DNA from: Flabesymbios commensalis
Taxonomy: Eukaryota; Annelida; Polychaeta; Terebellida; Flabelligeridae
Reading direction: 5' to 3'
Assembly: GCA_964017125.1 (NCBI GenBank)
Contig: OZ024903.1
Span: forward strand, 79,991,028 to 80,055,027
DNA: 64,000 nt
Shown here one piece after another: positions 22,040 through 34,279 of the stretch. A program made the position numbers and the translations under genes. Each line of letters starts with the position of its first letter. Position 1 is the first letter of the stretch. A model generated the notes under the pieces. That model did no database searches and was not told the DNA's origin. It worked only from the letters and a program-made list of their open reading frames with translations.

Positions 22040-23970
22040 CACACCACCCAAGAAGAAGAAGAATGAAGAAGAAAAATGTTTATTCGACAAATAACACTGA
22101 AAAAATACAAATTAAATAACATGTCAGGATGACTACCATTAAGACTCAAAGAGTCGCTGGCATGGAAGCCACCTAAGTATAAATAATATAAAATATAAAA
22201 TACTATATAATATAGTAAATCACGATACAAAATTGATATACAAAAAATTATGCAGCTTGTTAAGATTAAATCTAAAAGGGATTGTGCAAATGAAAAAGTT
22301 TGGATAAATATGGGATAGGATTTTAACTCAAACATAAATTTATCAAATCACAATAATCTCCACCCAGCTGAACCTGTCAGTCGCGTCAGCGACACACAGC
22401 CACAAGATGGGCGAAAATTACAAAATAAATAACATTGTGGCCAAAAGGAAAATGTATATATAAATATATATACTTACATACACACATACATATTCAATGA
22501 ATTAGGTAGGTGTTGTAAAATTACAAACATAACAATTATGAATTAGACAAATGTCAGAATATTTCTCTATTAGATAGTGTTTAGTATATTGTCCAAAACC
22601 TATTAAACTATGAGTGAGTACCTTTTCTAAAATTGATAAATGTGTGGCATTTAATAAATGTGGCATTTGGTGTATGATACAACTACGAGCAAACTCATGT
22701 TTAAAATGGGCATTTCTCAGTTTAGAGCAAGATTAAAGTCATAACAATGATCAGGAATAATGTTGTTTATTATTTTTAAATAAAATTTTAGTTGTTGATG
22801 AAGATGAATATTATTTACTTTCAAAATATTGATTTTTTTTAAGATAAGAGTGTGTATAGAAACTACCTTGAGCAATAATTCGAATTGCTTTTTTTTGAAG
22901 TTTTAAAACCCGATTTGAATCATGACCCCATGCTAATATGCAATGATTAATATGTGGAAGAATGAGAAAATTGTAAATGGTCAATAGTTTTTTTTGTGGT
23001 ATTAAGTGTTTAAGTTTATTCATCACACCTATTGTCTGCGATATTTTATTTCCTATTTTTTAACATGAGAATTCCATTTGAGGTGTTTATTTATAATAAG
23101 TCCCAGGTAATTAAATTTATCCACACATTCGATTAATGTATTGTTTATTTTTAATTTTGGAATTGTTACACGTTTTTGTGGTTGATGAAAGAACATGAAC
23201 TTTGATTATAATTTCTTTAGGGACAGCTTGTTAACTAATAACCAGTAACTGATTTCTTTCTAATTCATCATTTATTATATTAATATTTAGCCCAGAATCA
23301 TGATTAGCATAAAAATCATTGAAATTTGCGATAAGGGTTGTGTCATCAGCATAGATTATGCATTGAATAAACGACTTGCGTTCGGGAGATAATTCATATA
23401 GATGATAAACAGCAAGGGCCCTAATATTGACCCTTGTGGAACACCTGTGGATATATTTATATAAGAAGATCTGAAACGGTGATTTTCCACACACTGTTTC
23501 CTGTTTGATAATGTTTTATCAGATTTATAGACGTTTCTCTAAAACCGTACAATTTAAGTTTGTCCAATAAAATAGAGTGATTTAGTGTATCGAACGCTTT
23601 TGACAAATCCAGGGAGACAGTAAAAGATGTATTTCCATTATCCATATGATTTACAATAGTATCCACAACATTTAGAGCAGCTAATTCAGTCGAGTGATAT
23701 TTACGAAATCCATATTGTTTATCATAAAAAAGGTTATTTAGAGTGAAGTAATCATTCATTTGATTAAACATGACACGTTCAAATATTTTAGAAATTGCTG
23801 GTAAAAGACATATAGACCTATAAAGTAGGGTCTCCCTTTTTAAAAAGAGGAATGACTTTAGCTATTTTTAATTTGTCGATGCCACCAAGGGAAGCAGTCA
23901 GGTTGAAAAAATGGTTCAAAATCATAATCTGATTTGAGCACACCAACGTTACCATAAGCCATATTTAAAA
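22040..23970 (-). mobile_element. Jockey/CR1-type LINE, 5' truncated and broken
   Basis: Reading leftward from 23970: KIAKVIPLFKKGDPTL, then a break, then (23771-23457) FERVMFNQMNDYF-type sequence, QYGFRKYHSTELAALNVVDT and LDLSKAFDTLNHSILLDKL (motif A region). Next comes IYADDTTLIANF (about 23370-23330, catalytic YADD) in another frame, and near 22980-22850 ILPHINHCILAW and LKLQKKAIRI, the post-polymerase region. The rest to about 22040 is 3' untranslated, ending near a GAAGAA repeat. The order and spacing match ORF2 reverse transcriptases of non-LTR elements. The endonuclease is missing and at least three frame changes separate the blocks. An RNase H domain was not seen. Confidence 0.85.
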
Positions 23971-25765
23971 ATTTACCAACATACTGTAGGCTAATGTCAA
24001 GCCAAATGAAAAATGTAGGTGACATAATAAATCATTATTAAACACGCATTTAATCAGTTTGCCGTGTTGATGTAAATGAGCGGTGGGCATGGGAAACATT
24101 TTGAAACTGGTAAGTCGTTGATTGATGTTGCTGTACGAAAATACATAAATTACCCCTCAGTACGGTGATACCGACTGTTCTGATTACTCGTTAAAAGGCT
24201 CGAACTTAATGAGGTGACTTGTGTCTGCAACAATGCAATGTGCATATTCAGTATTGTGTGATTCAATTGGTGAAGGGTAATTATGCCCTGATATTGCACA
24301 TAGTCCAACATAGGCTATAACCCCACTTTATTATACGAACACATATTTATATCACAGTCTTCACCACAATCATTATTGTAATCGTTTAAAGTGTAGCTGG
24401 TGATGGCTGGTTCTCCATCTTAACAGGTTTCAGAAGGGTAACGTATTATGCAGTTGTGTAAAGCTCTTATATACTATGCACTTTACTGGATTCTGCTTGT
24501 TTTAACCTAAACTGTCGACGTAGTAATACGTGATAGCTGTGTCAGAAATGGGAAGAACTCCGTTTAGCTGGTATTTCTTAATTTGAGATCAATAGTACAT
24601 CACTAAAGACCTGTCTGCTCGTTCAAACTGAAGGAGTGTCACGCTTGCAGCCATGCCATACAACGACATGATACAACAACAAGCCTGTTTGAGGTCCCAC
24701 TAAGATTTGTTAGGATTACGTCAACACTTTCGTTAAGTTTATGTCGTATTACAGGTATATGCGCCGTGTAAATAAACAAAATAGTAACTTGATAGCAAAA
24801 GTTAAACATGTCGTGGTCAATATTTTTTTGAATGTGCGTAGGCCTACATCGGTCATCCTCTTGAGTTTGTACAAATACATTTTGGAGTTGTCAAAGACTA
24901 GTACGTGCGAATTGTTGTCCACTTACTGTGTGTCTTTAGCATAGCCCCACACCATTCTCTCATTGAAAATGCATCCTGGTCCTACTTGTAACGTACTTTG
25001 TCTCCTGTGCGTTGGGAGTGGATAGGTCTGTAACCTCCTGCAAGGATTCATTTACTTCGCCTCATTAATAAATGGGTTTTCAGAAGGGGAAACTTAACTT
25101 GTAATTTTTATCTGAATGAGATTATGTTCATTAGCAGGTGAAACGATACAATCCACATTGGGTAAACTTTCACGTTAATCTCTGGAAGAACATTGCAGAC
25201 GGTGCCGTATGTGACCCGATCTGCCAAAATGAGTCGTAAGTCGCTGGTCTAAATATTGGAGATATTAACATATTCTGAATCTACACAACGTTATCATGGT
25301 ATATCAGACAACTATGCCTCCACAAACTCAGAAGAGTATAAAGTGTGATTTCGGCCTTTTTTAAATGCAATTTGTACACTTTTTTGAAAATACGTACACA
25401 CCATTTGAATAAAATTAACTAAAGAATGTTAATATTCATTTCGAGCACATTTTTTAAATATAAATGCATAGTTATAAAATTTTGGAAATTTTGAACTATG
25501 TACCAGAGATTGTGATTGTCAGCATTTTGCACTGCGTGAATCTTTTCTATTTAATAGCCACTGTTACCATGGTAATATTTAAATAGGAACAAATATAGAT
25601 GATTTGCGTATAAAAGAGACTCAAATTTAAAGAACAGATATCTTTAAAATATTTTTTATCAACATGTACATCTATTTCTATTCCACACCATTTACTCGAA
25701 AGTAATAATTTGAAAAAAGTAGAACTAATAAAAATAGGTAAAATTAAGGTCTGTTCAGCTTTTTC
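23971..25765. other. No gene seen
   Basis: AT-rich, largely unique. A GGTAAGT word at 24117 lies in a 30-codon frame with no recognisable content. Confidence 0.4.
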
Positions 25766-25870
25766 TAACCGTTAAAGCGCTGCTTTAAAAAATCACCCAC
25801 CTGAGGTTTGTATCTCGCTACTGCGACCTACAACTTCTAGTCGGTGAAAATTACTCATATTTGTAATAAT
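25766..25870. mobile_element. Diverged relative of the 237-bp TTAA-ended MITE
   Basis: CACCCACCTGAGGTTTGTAT, CTCGCTACTGCGACC and ACAACTTCTAGTCGGTGAAA line up with the inner hairpin of 20887-21123. CTAACCGTTAAAG to the left echoes its end. Clear ends and target duplication are lost. Confidence 0.55.
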
Positions 25871-26531
25871 CTGAGACCAAACATTTTTAAATCTTGATGT
25901 CTACACACTTTTCTCATTCCCAATAGCTGTAATTTACCTTGCTAATAAGATATATAAACACTACCATAGTCGTTCTTAGCGGTGTTTTTTTTCTTACAGT
26001 CTGTATACTGCTTTCTATGTTTTCTATGACGGGTTTATATAAATTGATTGGGATATTTCAGTTTGTGTCAAGTCATGTTTCGCTGAGTTGCCTTGAATTT
26101 ATCATTGAAACAGCGATTCTGTTTATTTTATTGTCTAGATCATTTACGCCTTTTTATCATTTACGCCTTTTTATAATTTCCATCGATCCATCCATGATGA
26201 CAGCAGGAGAGTTTATATTCAGAGAGACAAGTTGCCTATGACTTTTTAAAATTATTGTTACGATTTCGCAACAGGTTTGCATATCTACGCTATTCGGCCC
26301 TTTTCTTACAGTACTATGCCTACTCTAAAAGTATCCAGTAATATTAACAAATACGATTTTCCATTTTCACACGTCACTACTGTTTTAGGATCAGCGGTGT
26401 TTTTTCACTGTAAAAAATGGAGCCTTTTATTGTTTAGTTTGATTTGGGATGTACTTTTTCTGACAGCGGTAGTTTAGATGTCGTTGGAGCTGCTGGTAAG
26501 CCTGCCCTAATGCGAGTATCCTGGTACGACG
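25871..26531. other. No gene seen
   Basis: T-rich plus-strand open frames (25939-26241 and 26277-26477) are hydrophobic but AT-driven; no family is recognised. Confidence 0.35.
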
Positions 26532-26615
26532 AGCCCAGCAAACGCTGGACGTTGACGAATGGTGATTTATTGTGGACGCTGGTTCAACATTAAATCATTA
26601 TTGGTTCAAAGTCTG
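26532..26615. mobile_element. Core-palindrome family, degenerate copy
   Basis: GCCCAGCAAACGCTGGACGT at the left tip, with GGACGCTGGTTCAACATTAA inside. The pairing is poor. Confidence 0.5.
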
Positions 26616-27340
26616 ATGGTAGTCTGTGAATACTGTTAAATCTATATCGGCTCTGTGTATACATTTCAATATGGTCTGCACCGAATTCAAAATACCCACG
26701 TTTTAATTGCTACGGAATGATATACGACCAGCATTTTTGTCCAGAATTGATAATATTCCAAAATATCTATTAAAAAATCGTGTGGTCCTCTGCACTGCAC
26801 GTTTTAAAGTACTGGTGGGTGTTTGAAAAGTTTTAATTTTGGGCTCGATTCGAACTAAAGTTATTACTGAATATTATTTTAATACAGAGTGTTATGATAA
26901 AAAATACAGAAAGATAGAGTAATGACAAATATTATTTTAAGGTAAAGTGTTATAATAACAAGAAATTTATTTGAACAAAAAAAAATGTGGCGATGGGATT
27001 TCATATGAAACTATAAGTATCTTCACATACTTAGGACTAAAAAGAAAGAAACATATGTAGGCCTATAATTTTTAAATCTGTTTACTAAATTAGGTATCAT
27101 ATGACAATCCTTATTTCACAGAGCATTCAATATCATTCAATCGATTCATTTCAGCAGCAGCCAAAGTAGAAGCACTAAAGCCAACAGATAAAGGATGTAG
27201 ATCTGTAATCATTATATCATGATAAACAAGTAATACAAAAACCCTAAGCAGCTTAAGTACAATATTCGAAGAATAATTGGAATGATAAATGTTAAACATT
27301 TTCAATAGCTTTTGAATGAAAAAAGGAAGAGAATATGTCA

Positions 27341-27550
27341 GCATATATTGTCACAAAAAAAATTAATATGCAGCGAATAGAAACCCCCTACTAATTCAGC
27401 CACCATTTGAAAACCCCATCGGTGGGTATTCAATTGGCAGTTGCTAGCATATATTGTCACAAAAATTTAATATGCAATGAACAAAAAATTCAACTAATTC
27501 AACCTCAATTTGAAAACCCCATTGATGGGCATTCAAATAGCAGTTGCTAG
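27341..27550 (+). repeat. 106-bp tandem duplication
   Basis: GCATATATTGTCACAAAAA starts at 27341 and 27447. Both copies contain TTTGAAAACCCCATYGRTGG and end GGCAGTTGCTAG or AGCAGTTGCTAG. Confidence 0.85.
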
Positions 27551-27576
27551 CCATATTTGATTCACACAAGATATTC

Positions 27577-27655
27577 ATTCAATGTTGGTGTAGTGTGGTC
27601 TCTGACGGTGGCCCAACATAACTGCAGCATTGGGTCAACCTTGCATCTTTGTTAG
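27577..27655. mobile_element. Core-palindrome family, degenerate copy
   Basis: AATGTTGGTGTAGTGTGGTC, TCTGACGGTGGCCCAACAT and CATTGGGTCAACC are family words around a decayed centre. Confidence 0.45.
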
Positions 27656-28920
27656 TTATAACTGCCGCACGAATAGCCAACTACGTTGTTTCAACGTCGT
27701 GTGTTATGTGTGATCCCGATGCAGATGCAGACAGCTGTCGTTTGTTGTGATTCGCTCAGTGATGATAAACTGTTGGTAGGTGACGTCAATGTACGGACAG
27801 CCCTGCCCCTATCAGCGGCGGTAGCTTAACATAAACAATGTTTTGCGGCTAATGGAAAGCACAGAGCATGGACCAATACACGCTCACATGCAATGCTGGG
27901 AGCTCAGCCAGAAGTTTCATGCTGTCACAGAAACTCTGGGTCTCAGATCCGGTTCAATCTCCGGTCACTAAGTGTCCCCATCTATATCTCAATTGCAGGC
28001 GAGCGTGGACCAATACTACGGTACCACTGTCAACAACACAATGGTGACATTTGTCTTACATTTATTCCGCATAGTTTATAAATATGCATTGTTATAAAGT
28101 CACATCATGGGTAACCTAGACTGTAACCCTACTATCATTTACATTAACTATATAGATTGATCCCTTGTAACTGCCTTTTAATTAAGAAGTATGTGTCATG
28201 TACTACATCTGTGCTCGTACTTAGAGCCGCATCACCCAATACAGACTGCAGGCGGTTGTTTGGCCGGATGCACAGAAATCTCCATTTTGTATCGCATTCC
28301 TAATGTAAATGTTTGTATTTCGCGATTGGTAATTTTCGCGGTTTCGCGGTTGTTGCTCATACAACGTGTTCATAGCAGGGGTCGCCTGTCTTCCTATTTA
28401 TTTAGATCTACTCCTCAGTATGAGGAAATCTTCGCGTGCATGATGAATTAGCTTTTCCGTTGGTGATCGCGAAATTCTCAACTATTGTGTGATTTACAGT
28501 AGCCGTATGGTCTTATAGTGAAGCAACTCCGGCATGGTTGCCATGGAGATTGTAACTTCCGCAAAAGTCCACAAACCTCACTACACAGTGGCGTTCGCTT
28601 GTCAACTTAGCTAGAGATCAGTTCGTCTCCAGGTTGACACACGCCACAAAAAACAGAAAGATAGAGTAATAGCAGTGACAAATGTAATATCACTCTCCTA
28701 TGAGGTCTCTTACATATATAATACGGATATTTAATATTGACAGACACAACACATATCCCTATGAGTTAAATGCACATTTTACACATATGAATAACGTTTA
28801 GCTCTTTGTTTATATTGACGTTTTCAAGCGACAGAGAACAGACACACTCTGTTAGTTACCGAACCCGCCAAAATAACAGCTGGTATCATTCTCGTTGTCT
28901 TTAGTTCCCAACAAACAGGA
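27656..28920. other. No gene established; weak MITE-like stretch
   Basis: At 28318-28500 GGTAATTTTCGCGGTTTCGC and GATCGCGAAATTCTC...TTTACAGTA recall the CGCGAA-rich MITE at 37433-37634, but inverted ends cannot be shown. No coding exon is supported. Confidence 0.3.
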
Positions 28921-28990
28921 TATGCATTGAACCAATGTTGTTTAAATGTTGAAAAACCGTCTGAGATGTTGGCCCAGTATTAAAAAAGCA
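28921..28990. mobile_element. Core-palindrome family, degenerate copy
   Basis: GAACCAATGTTGTTTAAATG and GAGATGTTGGCCCAGTATTA flank a centre AACCGTCTGAG. ACAAACAGGATATG at the left is a decayed tip. Confidence 0.45.
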
Positions 28991-29042
28991 TGCTTGCCGA
29001 TCTGGTGGTAATAACGTGTGTCGTTCCGTATTTCACGTATTT

Positions 29043-29101
29043 ATGCCTGAAGTCTGGTACCGTTGTAAGCTACTGCAGATGGATAAAACTGTCCGCGTGC
29101 T
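29043..29101 (+). CDS. Candidate first coding exon, product unknown
   Basis: From ATG at 29043 the sequence encodes MPEVWYRCKLLQMDKTVRV plus two bases, ending at GCT|GTAAGTATG, a good 5' splice site. The frame is also open upstream for about 30 codons. The peptide has normal composition and does not come from a visible repeat. An alternative acceptor (CTACTGCAG) ends at 29079 and would leave a 22-base exon. No downstream exon was identified; a LINE 3' end starts at 29195. The family is not recognised. Confidence 0.3.
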
Positions 29102-29194
29102 GTAAGTATGGAGCGCACTACTCAAATCTATTTTGTTTATGGTTATTATAATTTACAAATGTGTATTGTCAGGTGTTTATCATATTGTAATATT

Positions 29195-29412
29195 TAAACC
29201 AATAAGTCCTAAATAACTGCTCCAAGTTTATTAAATGCACTCCCCTTGTATGTGCATGAGGACAAGGTCATCAATGTCTTCATTTAGAAAAACGTTGAAT
29301 ATGTATCTGTTTGAAATTGAATTATTTTGCTGATGTTTAGTTTTCATTATTATAATGCGAAGCGCCTGTGATTGTCTGGCAGGTATAAAGGTGCTATAAA
29401 AAATGATTTATT
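29195..29412 (+). mobile_element. LINE 3' end, 5' truncated
   Basis: Translation gives APSLLNALPLYVHEDKVINV and, after a frame change, FRKTLNMYLFEIELF. This corresponds to the extreme C-terminus of CR1/L2/jockey-type ORF2 (pattern LWN.LP......(S/N)...FK+.LK.YLF). The 3' part GAAGCGCCTGTGATTGTC...GTGCTATAAAAAATG and a TTATTATT tail match the minus-strand LINE end at 49936-50440, so both are copies of one family. Confidence 0.7.
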
Positions 29413-30933
29413 ATTATATTCTTCTTCCTTTTATCATTATTATTATTGCCTTGTTCAGCTTAAAAGAGGACATCTCATCACCCCAAATATCAGTCCAATT
29501 TATAAACATGTAAAATACCTCAAATGCACGGGCCAAATTATTTTGCCCTAGCCCCCTATGTAGTGAATAAAAAAGTCTGGACTGTGTTTTTCAAAAACAG
29601 CTACCGAGACAGAGCTGAGCTAGGCCCCCTGATGTGTAAAAAGGTCACAGTAGTTCAAATTAGGTTAAAATGCATACCCTCTTGCACAGACAAGACACCC
29701 GTCCTTTTAACCCACTGTATCCCTGCCCAGTTATCATCATGGTTCCATATTAATTGGCACAGTGTTTGTACAGGTTTGATCTTCACAATGTACACACAGT
29801 GAGGAGTAGAATATGGCAATCTGGTGCACCAACTGAAAAAAGCCTGCTACAACCGGCTTTGCATTGACAAAGTCGCAATCTTTAGCAGATTTTGGTAACG
29901 GCGTCTGTCCAACAAAATAACTATAACGCTACTACATTTATTGTGTTAGCGTGTTCGTGCTTCTCCAAGGACAGGTGCATTGTGTTTTTTCTGAACAGCA
30001 TACCCTACAAGAAGCGGGAATCCTGGAATATTGATGCCTTAGCTGGGTTGTTGTTGCACAAGTAACTCAGATAGTTCTGCAACATAGTGGCCAAATTATA
30101 ATTTATTAAATGACAAAAGCGTCAAAAGCTGCAGAATATGCTTAGGCAATCTCCATTGACCGTCGGTGCCGAATATTTAATGCCTATTATAAATCCCACC
30201 AAAGTTGAAACTATTTGCTTTGTTGCTAATCGGTACCCTACTTTCTGGCATGGCAATGAACAAATCGAGAAACTGATCAAATTCCCTTGGTAAACCAAGT
30301 TGTCAATGTAACGGGCAAACTACTATACGACCATTAGAGTTGTCATGCGGCTTAACAACACAAGAATAAAACAGGAACAATTTACTTATGAACATCTTAA
30401 TCACTATGATATTTGAGCATGTGTGATATCGATTTGATGTTTTGGACAATAATGTATTTCAGACGATTTTTTGACGCGTCAGGTTTATCCATTTAAAAAG
30501 AAATCAACAAAAGTGACCATTTTCATGCCGATATTTCGTGAGCAGGCTTCTTATTTCACCTTATGAACACACCAAATCGATTTCAATTCGTACATGTGTT
30601 TGCAAGGTGGTACAACAGCTATTCATAAAATATCAGATACAAAAATTGAACACTTTTAGCTTATGTGAATATGTGAAAACTGTAAATTTATTTTCGTCGC
30701 ATGCGCTTATTGACGGCTCATTAGAAAGCAGGACACCATGTTAGAAAGAGTATCACGCATGACACCATGTTAGAAAGAGTACCTGCATGATAGGTCTACA
30801 AATAGCTACTGATGTTCATCAAACTGTAGGCCTTCTCATGTCATATTGATCATATTGGGAGCATAGTATTACTAGTCTAGTACTGTGATTGTAGACTTAT
30901 TTACTTCTCAACTTCAACCTGCATGACTTAATA
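29413..30933. other. No gene seen
   Basis: A 92-codon plus-strand frame at 29524-29802 has no recognisable domain. Tandem 'gacaccatgttagaaagag' words occur twice at about 30730-30780. Confidence 0.35.
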
Positions 30934-31062
30934 ATGGCGGCAAATCTTCCTGGCATGTCCCGGGTGCTTCCTGACCTTCCTGGAAACTCGATTCTGATTG
31001 GGTTACATAATGATCTCGTTTTGTCAGCGAATAAACACGCGGCTTTCATTCGTGGCAGTTGA
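30934..31062 (+). CDS. Small open frame, 42 codons, doubtful
   Basis: ATGGCGGCAAATCTTCC starts a frame encoding MAANLPGMSRVLPDLPGNSI and on to a stop at 31062. The stretch is more GC- and CpG-rich than its surroundings, and its complement carries a CCAATCAG box (about 30996-31003). A promoter or 5' region is therefore as likely as a coding one. No splice donor of quality was found at its end. Product unknown. Confidence 0.22.
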   Translation: MAANLPGMSRVLPDLPGNSILIGLHNDLVLSANKHAAFIRGS

Positions 31063-31242
31063 GGACGGGGAGACATCACCTATACTAGCTTAGACTAGAT
31101 TTTCTTGGCTAGGCTACAGTCATGACCTACCTATGATGTAGGACTATGTTCCAATTGAGGGGTCGTACAATAAGTTCGAACACTGTGTCACTTCAGTTTT
31201 AATCTTAATCACTATAGTCATGGATAAAACAAATTATCGTTG

Positions 31243-31302
31243 CATGGCCCAACTCTCCCACATAGTGGCCCAACTATACCTAAGTGGGAGAGTTGGGCCA
31301 TG
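31243..31302. mobile_element. 60-bp hairpin element with GGCCCAACTCTCCCAC ends
   Basis: CATGGCCCAACTCTCCCAC (31243-31261) is exactly complemented at 31284-31302. Further AACTCTCCCA/T words lie at 31332-31400 and 31708-31735, so pieces or relatives extend to the right. The ends resemble those of 43511-43638. Confidence 0.7.
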
Positions 31303-31329
31303 ACCCATTACCCATGACCATGACCTAAC

Positions 31330-31740
31330 TCTCCCATAGTGTCCCAACTCTCCCACATTTGACTGTCTCAGCTCTCCCTATATCTGCTATTTTTGTTAAA
31401 AATAAAATCACAGAATGGCTTTTGACGATATTGATTCTCAGCTAAATGCCTTGATGACAGTATCATATAATAGGTATATTACACACCACAAAAGAGCAGT
31501 CTACTATGTACTATTGATATGCTAACAAATTGCTTACCTTCGAGTTAATTGTTTACAATTTTTTCAATATAATCGATTTCTTGACAAAAAATTTTCATTG
31601 AACATGGTTTCAAGAAGCTGGTCACATCAACCAATAGGTAATGTATCGTTAATTCGTTAGACGGCAGCACCTGATAATAATGCTTCACGTTACTGTGATA
31701 TCGGGGGTGGCCAAACTCTCCCTGCGACCCAACTCTCCCA
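31330..31740. repeat. Scattered AACTCTCCC words
   Basis: AACTCTCCCA occurs near 31332 and 31349, AGCTCTCCCT near 31370, AACTCTCCCT near 31708 and AACTCTCCCA near 31729. Between them the sequence is AT-rich and unremarkable. These may be remnants of nested copies of the adjoining hairpin element. Confidence 0.45.
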
Positions 31741-34177
31741 ATAGCCTCCCCTAGCCTATATACCTCTGTAAACGGCCAGTTCTATGGTCAGAGATGGCTT
31801 GTGTAGGCCTATTAGCCTACTGTTTTATCACAATAAATAATCTTCTAGATAATACAGCCTAGCTTGTCTGTAGTAGGTAGTGAGCTCAAGAGTTTGAAAT
31901 AATTCTGCTTCGCAGATACTTCTCTCTACAAAATTCAAATTTGTGTGTTAATTCTGTTGTTCATATATGTGCCAGATAATGTCCTTGTCTTACTCCAACC
32001 ATTGCTGAATCTATTGCAAAGAAACATACTTCCCTTTACTTGTTCTTGTGTTTCAGTTAGAGGGTTTCAAGGTAAATGAAATCAAATCAAGAGTCTATTT
32101 GATCATTATATAAAAAACGCTAAAAATCACCCACCGGTTTTGTTTGGCAGTCCCATGCTCTAAAACTGTGTTTGATTTGTTATTTCCTTTTATCATTAGG
32201 GCGTACTCATGAAATACTTTGGTATATCAAAGAAATATTCATCCTTCAGAAACCATCAACAATCTACAGTTAATCATGAAGCAGGATAAATAACGCTACA
32301 ACAAATAATTGTTTGAATTTTTTATGTGTTTCGTGTATTCTCGACAAAAAAGGCAGAACTAGTATAAAAAAATCTAGTTTTTAAGATCTATCAAAGAAAC
32401 AACCATCCTTCTGAAACCACAAACAATATACTGTTTGTATTAACGAAAATGATGGAAGACGATTAAAAAATGTGTTTTACTGTCGATTTCTACAAGACAT
32501 GCGCATTTTATTTCATATATTTTCATTCAGGGTTCTATTGGTATACAAAGCGTATCGATTTCCCCTTCCGATTTAATAATTAAGCCCAGAGCTATCCAGA
32601 CACGACATCAAAGAAGTGAAATCAGACCAAAAGCATAACAATGCGATTATGATCACATTGACTTCATGACTAGGGAATGTAGCTGGGCATGTTTTCATGT
32701 TTTTACTTTTCACTGAAATGTTAAAAACAATGCACCGCAGACCTAATGATGGCAGGCAGGTTTACTAGCAGCTTGTTTGATGAAAGGTAGTACTTCAGTG
32801 CTTTGGAATATTGTATCTCCGTTTTGTCAATTTGTGGATATTATAATTCACATTGTCGAAAACCCACAGCGCTAATACTAGGCACACATATGGATGCTTT
32901 TATCACCTGGTGTGATAAGACGTTTTTCCCATAATTTTCAAATCAAATCATTTTTTTGTGTATTACAGTACAATTTAAAATACATATAATTATGTTATGT
33001 TATGTCGCTATTAACAATGTCAAATGTTTATGTAATTTGTTGTGTGAGACCATTTCGACACAACAAGACACCACATTTTCGCTTAGCCGATCACAACATT
33101 AGGTGAAAGTCGTTTCTTTAGTAGTTGTTTTGGTGTGACATTGGCTTTAAGCTTTACCCGATATGCCTATGCAAGGGGTCTCGTTGACTCTGGTATTGTC
33201 TGAAAACAAATAATGATATCTCGCGGTTTGATAGCACTTGGCATTGAGTGCAGTAATATTTATATCACACTTCTATCAGAATTGCTTACTAAACCTCATG
33301 TGATGGAGTACGTCAAGCGTCATTCGTGACGTACATGTATTCTGCCCTGCAAATCCAAAAAGCAGCATTTGCTCACGTGTCGTCCATCCTCGGTATTGTA
33401 GTATTCTGCTGAGTCATTATGAATAACTTGGTTGATAATGTATTAGCTTGTCAATAATATTGCTAGGGTTAAGCGTTAGCGTTTTATATTCTTGAGTGGG
33501 TGAAAATCAAAAAATACTTCATCATGCAGTCAATAGTATTATCGAGAAGATCAATTACATAGAGATGTATGTACCCCTACATGTAATACAACACATATAC
33601 GTCAAAATAGTTTAATTTTAGGTGAACAGCTTTAGATCTCGCCTAATATTCATTTGCAGTGCAAATATAAATGTGAGAAAATATATACATTTGTATGCAA
33701 ATATATTTTTTCAAGTATATTTTTACACATTTAGAACTCCAAAAGTAGGCTTTCTATATAGCAAGTGCTGGCATTTGTTAGGAGGTAATGGGAAAAGCGT
33801 ATTTCTATTATTTCAGCCGCTCCTGCCCACCGCTCTGTTTTCTGTTGTGAAAAAAATGATGCTAATGAGATAAGAAAGTAAGATTTTTTATCATTCTGGG
33901 AGACATGACAAAACGGCCTATGCAGAATAGGCTACAGCTAATATATAACAAACGTAGAACAACTGCTAATAGTGTGCACTTCGGGAATACGTCAGAGTTT
34001 GTGTTTTATGTAACCGATACCTAAGTGGAAGGTATTAATGTGTGCTATTAATCAAGTCGTATGTCTCATGATAGGTCCACCATGTTGATCTGTAAACGAG
34101 ACAAAGTGTCTGGCCGTTGAAGGCAGCTACCGTCAAAAGTGTAGAGATTTTATTTTAGATAAGTGCATATCGTTCTC
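31741..34177. other. No gene seen
   Basis: AT-rich sequence without a supportable exon, repeat or RNA gene. Confidence 0.4.
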
Positions 34178-34279
34178 CCCAGCAAACATTATACGTTTGC
34201 CCTACGTTTGCTTACTGTTGGTCCAACGTCTACGACGTTGGCACAACAGTAAACCAACGTTAGGCCAAAGTATCTGGGC
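34178..34279. mobile_element. Core-palindrome family copy
   Basis: Tip CAGCAAACATTATACGTTTG; inner TTACTGTTGGTCCAACGTC, TACGACGTTGG and CACAACAGTAAACCAACG. The middle (about 34216-34252) is a clean hairpin; the outer arms are decayed (AAGTATCTGGG at the right). Confidence 0.75.

Noticed and set aside
28318-28500. Second copy of the CGCGAA-rich MITE at 37433
   Set aside because: Shares CGCG-rich words and a TACTGTA-like tip, but no pair of inverted ends could be shown.
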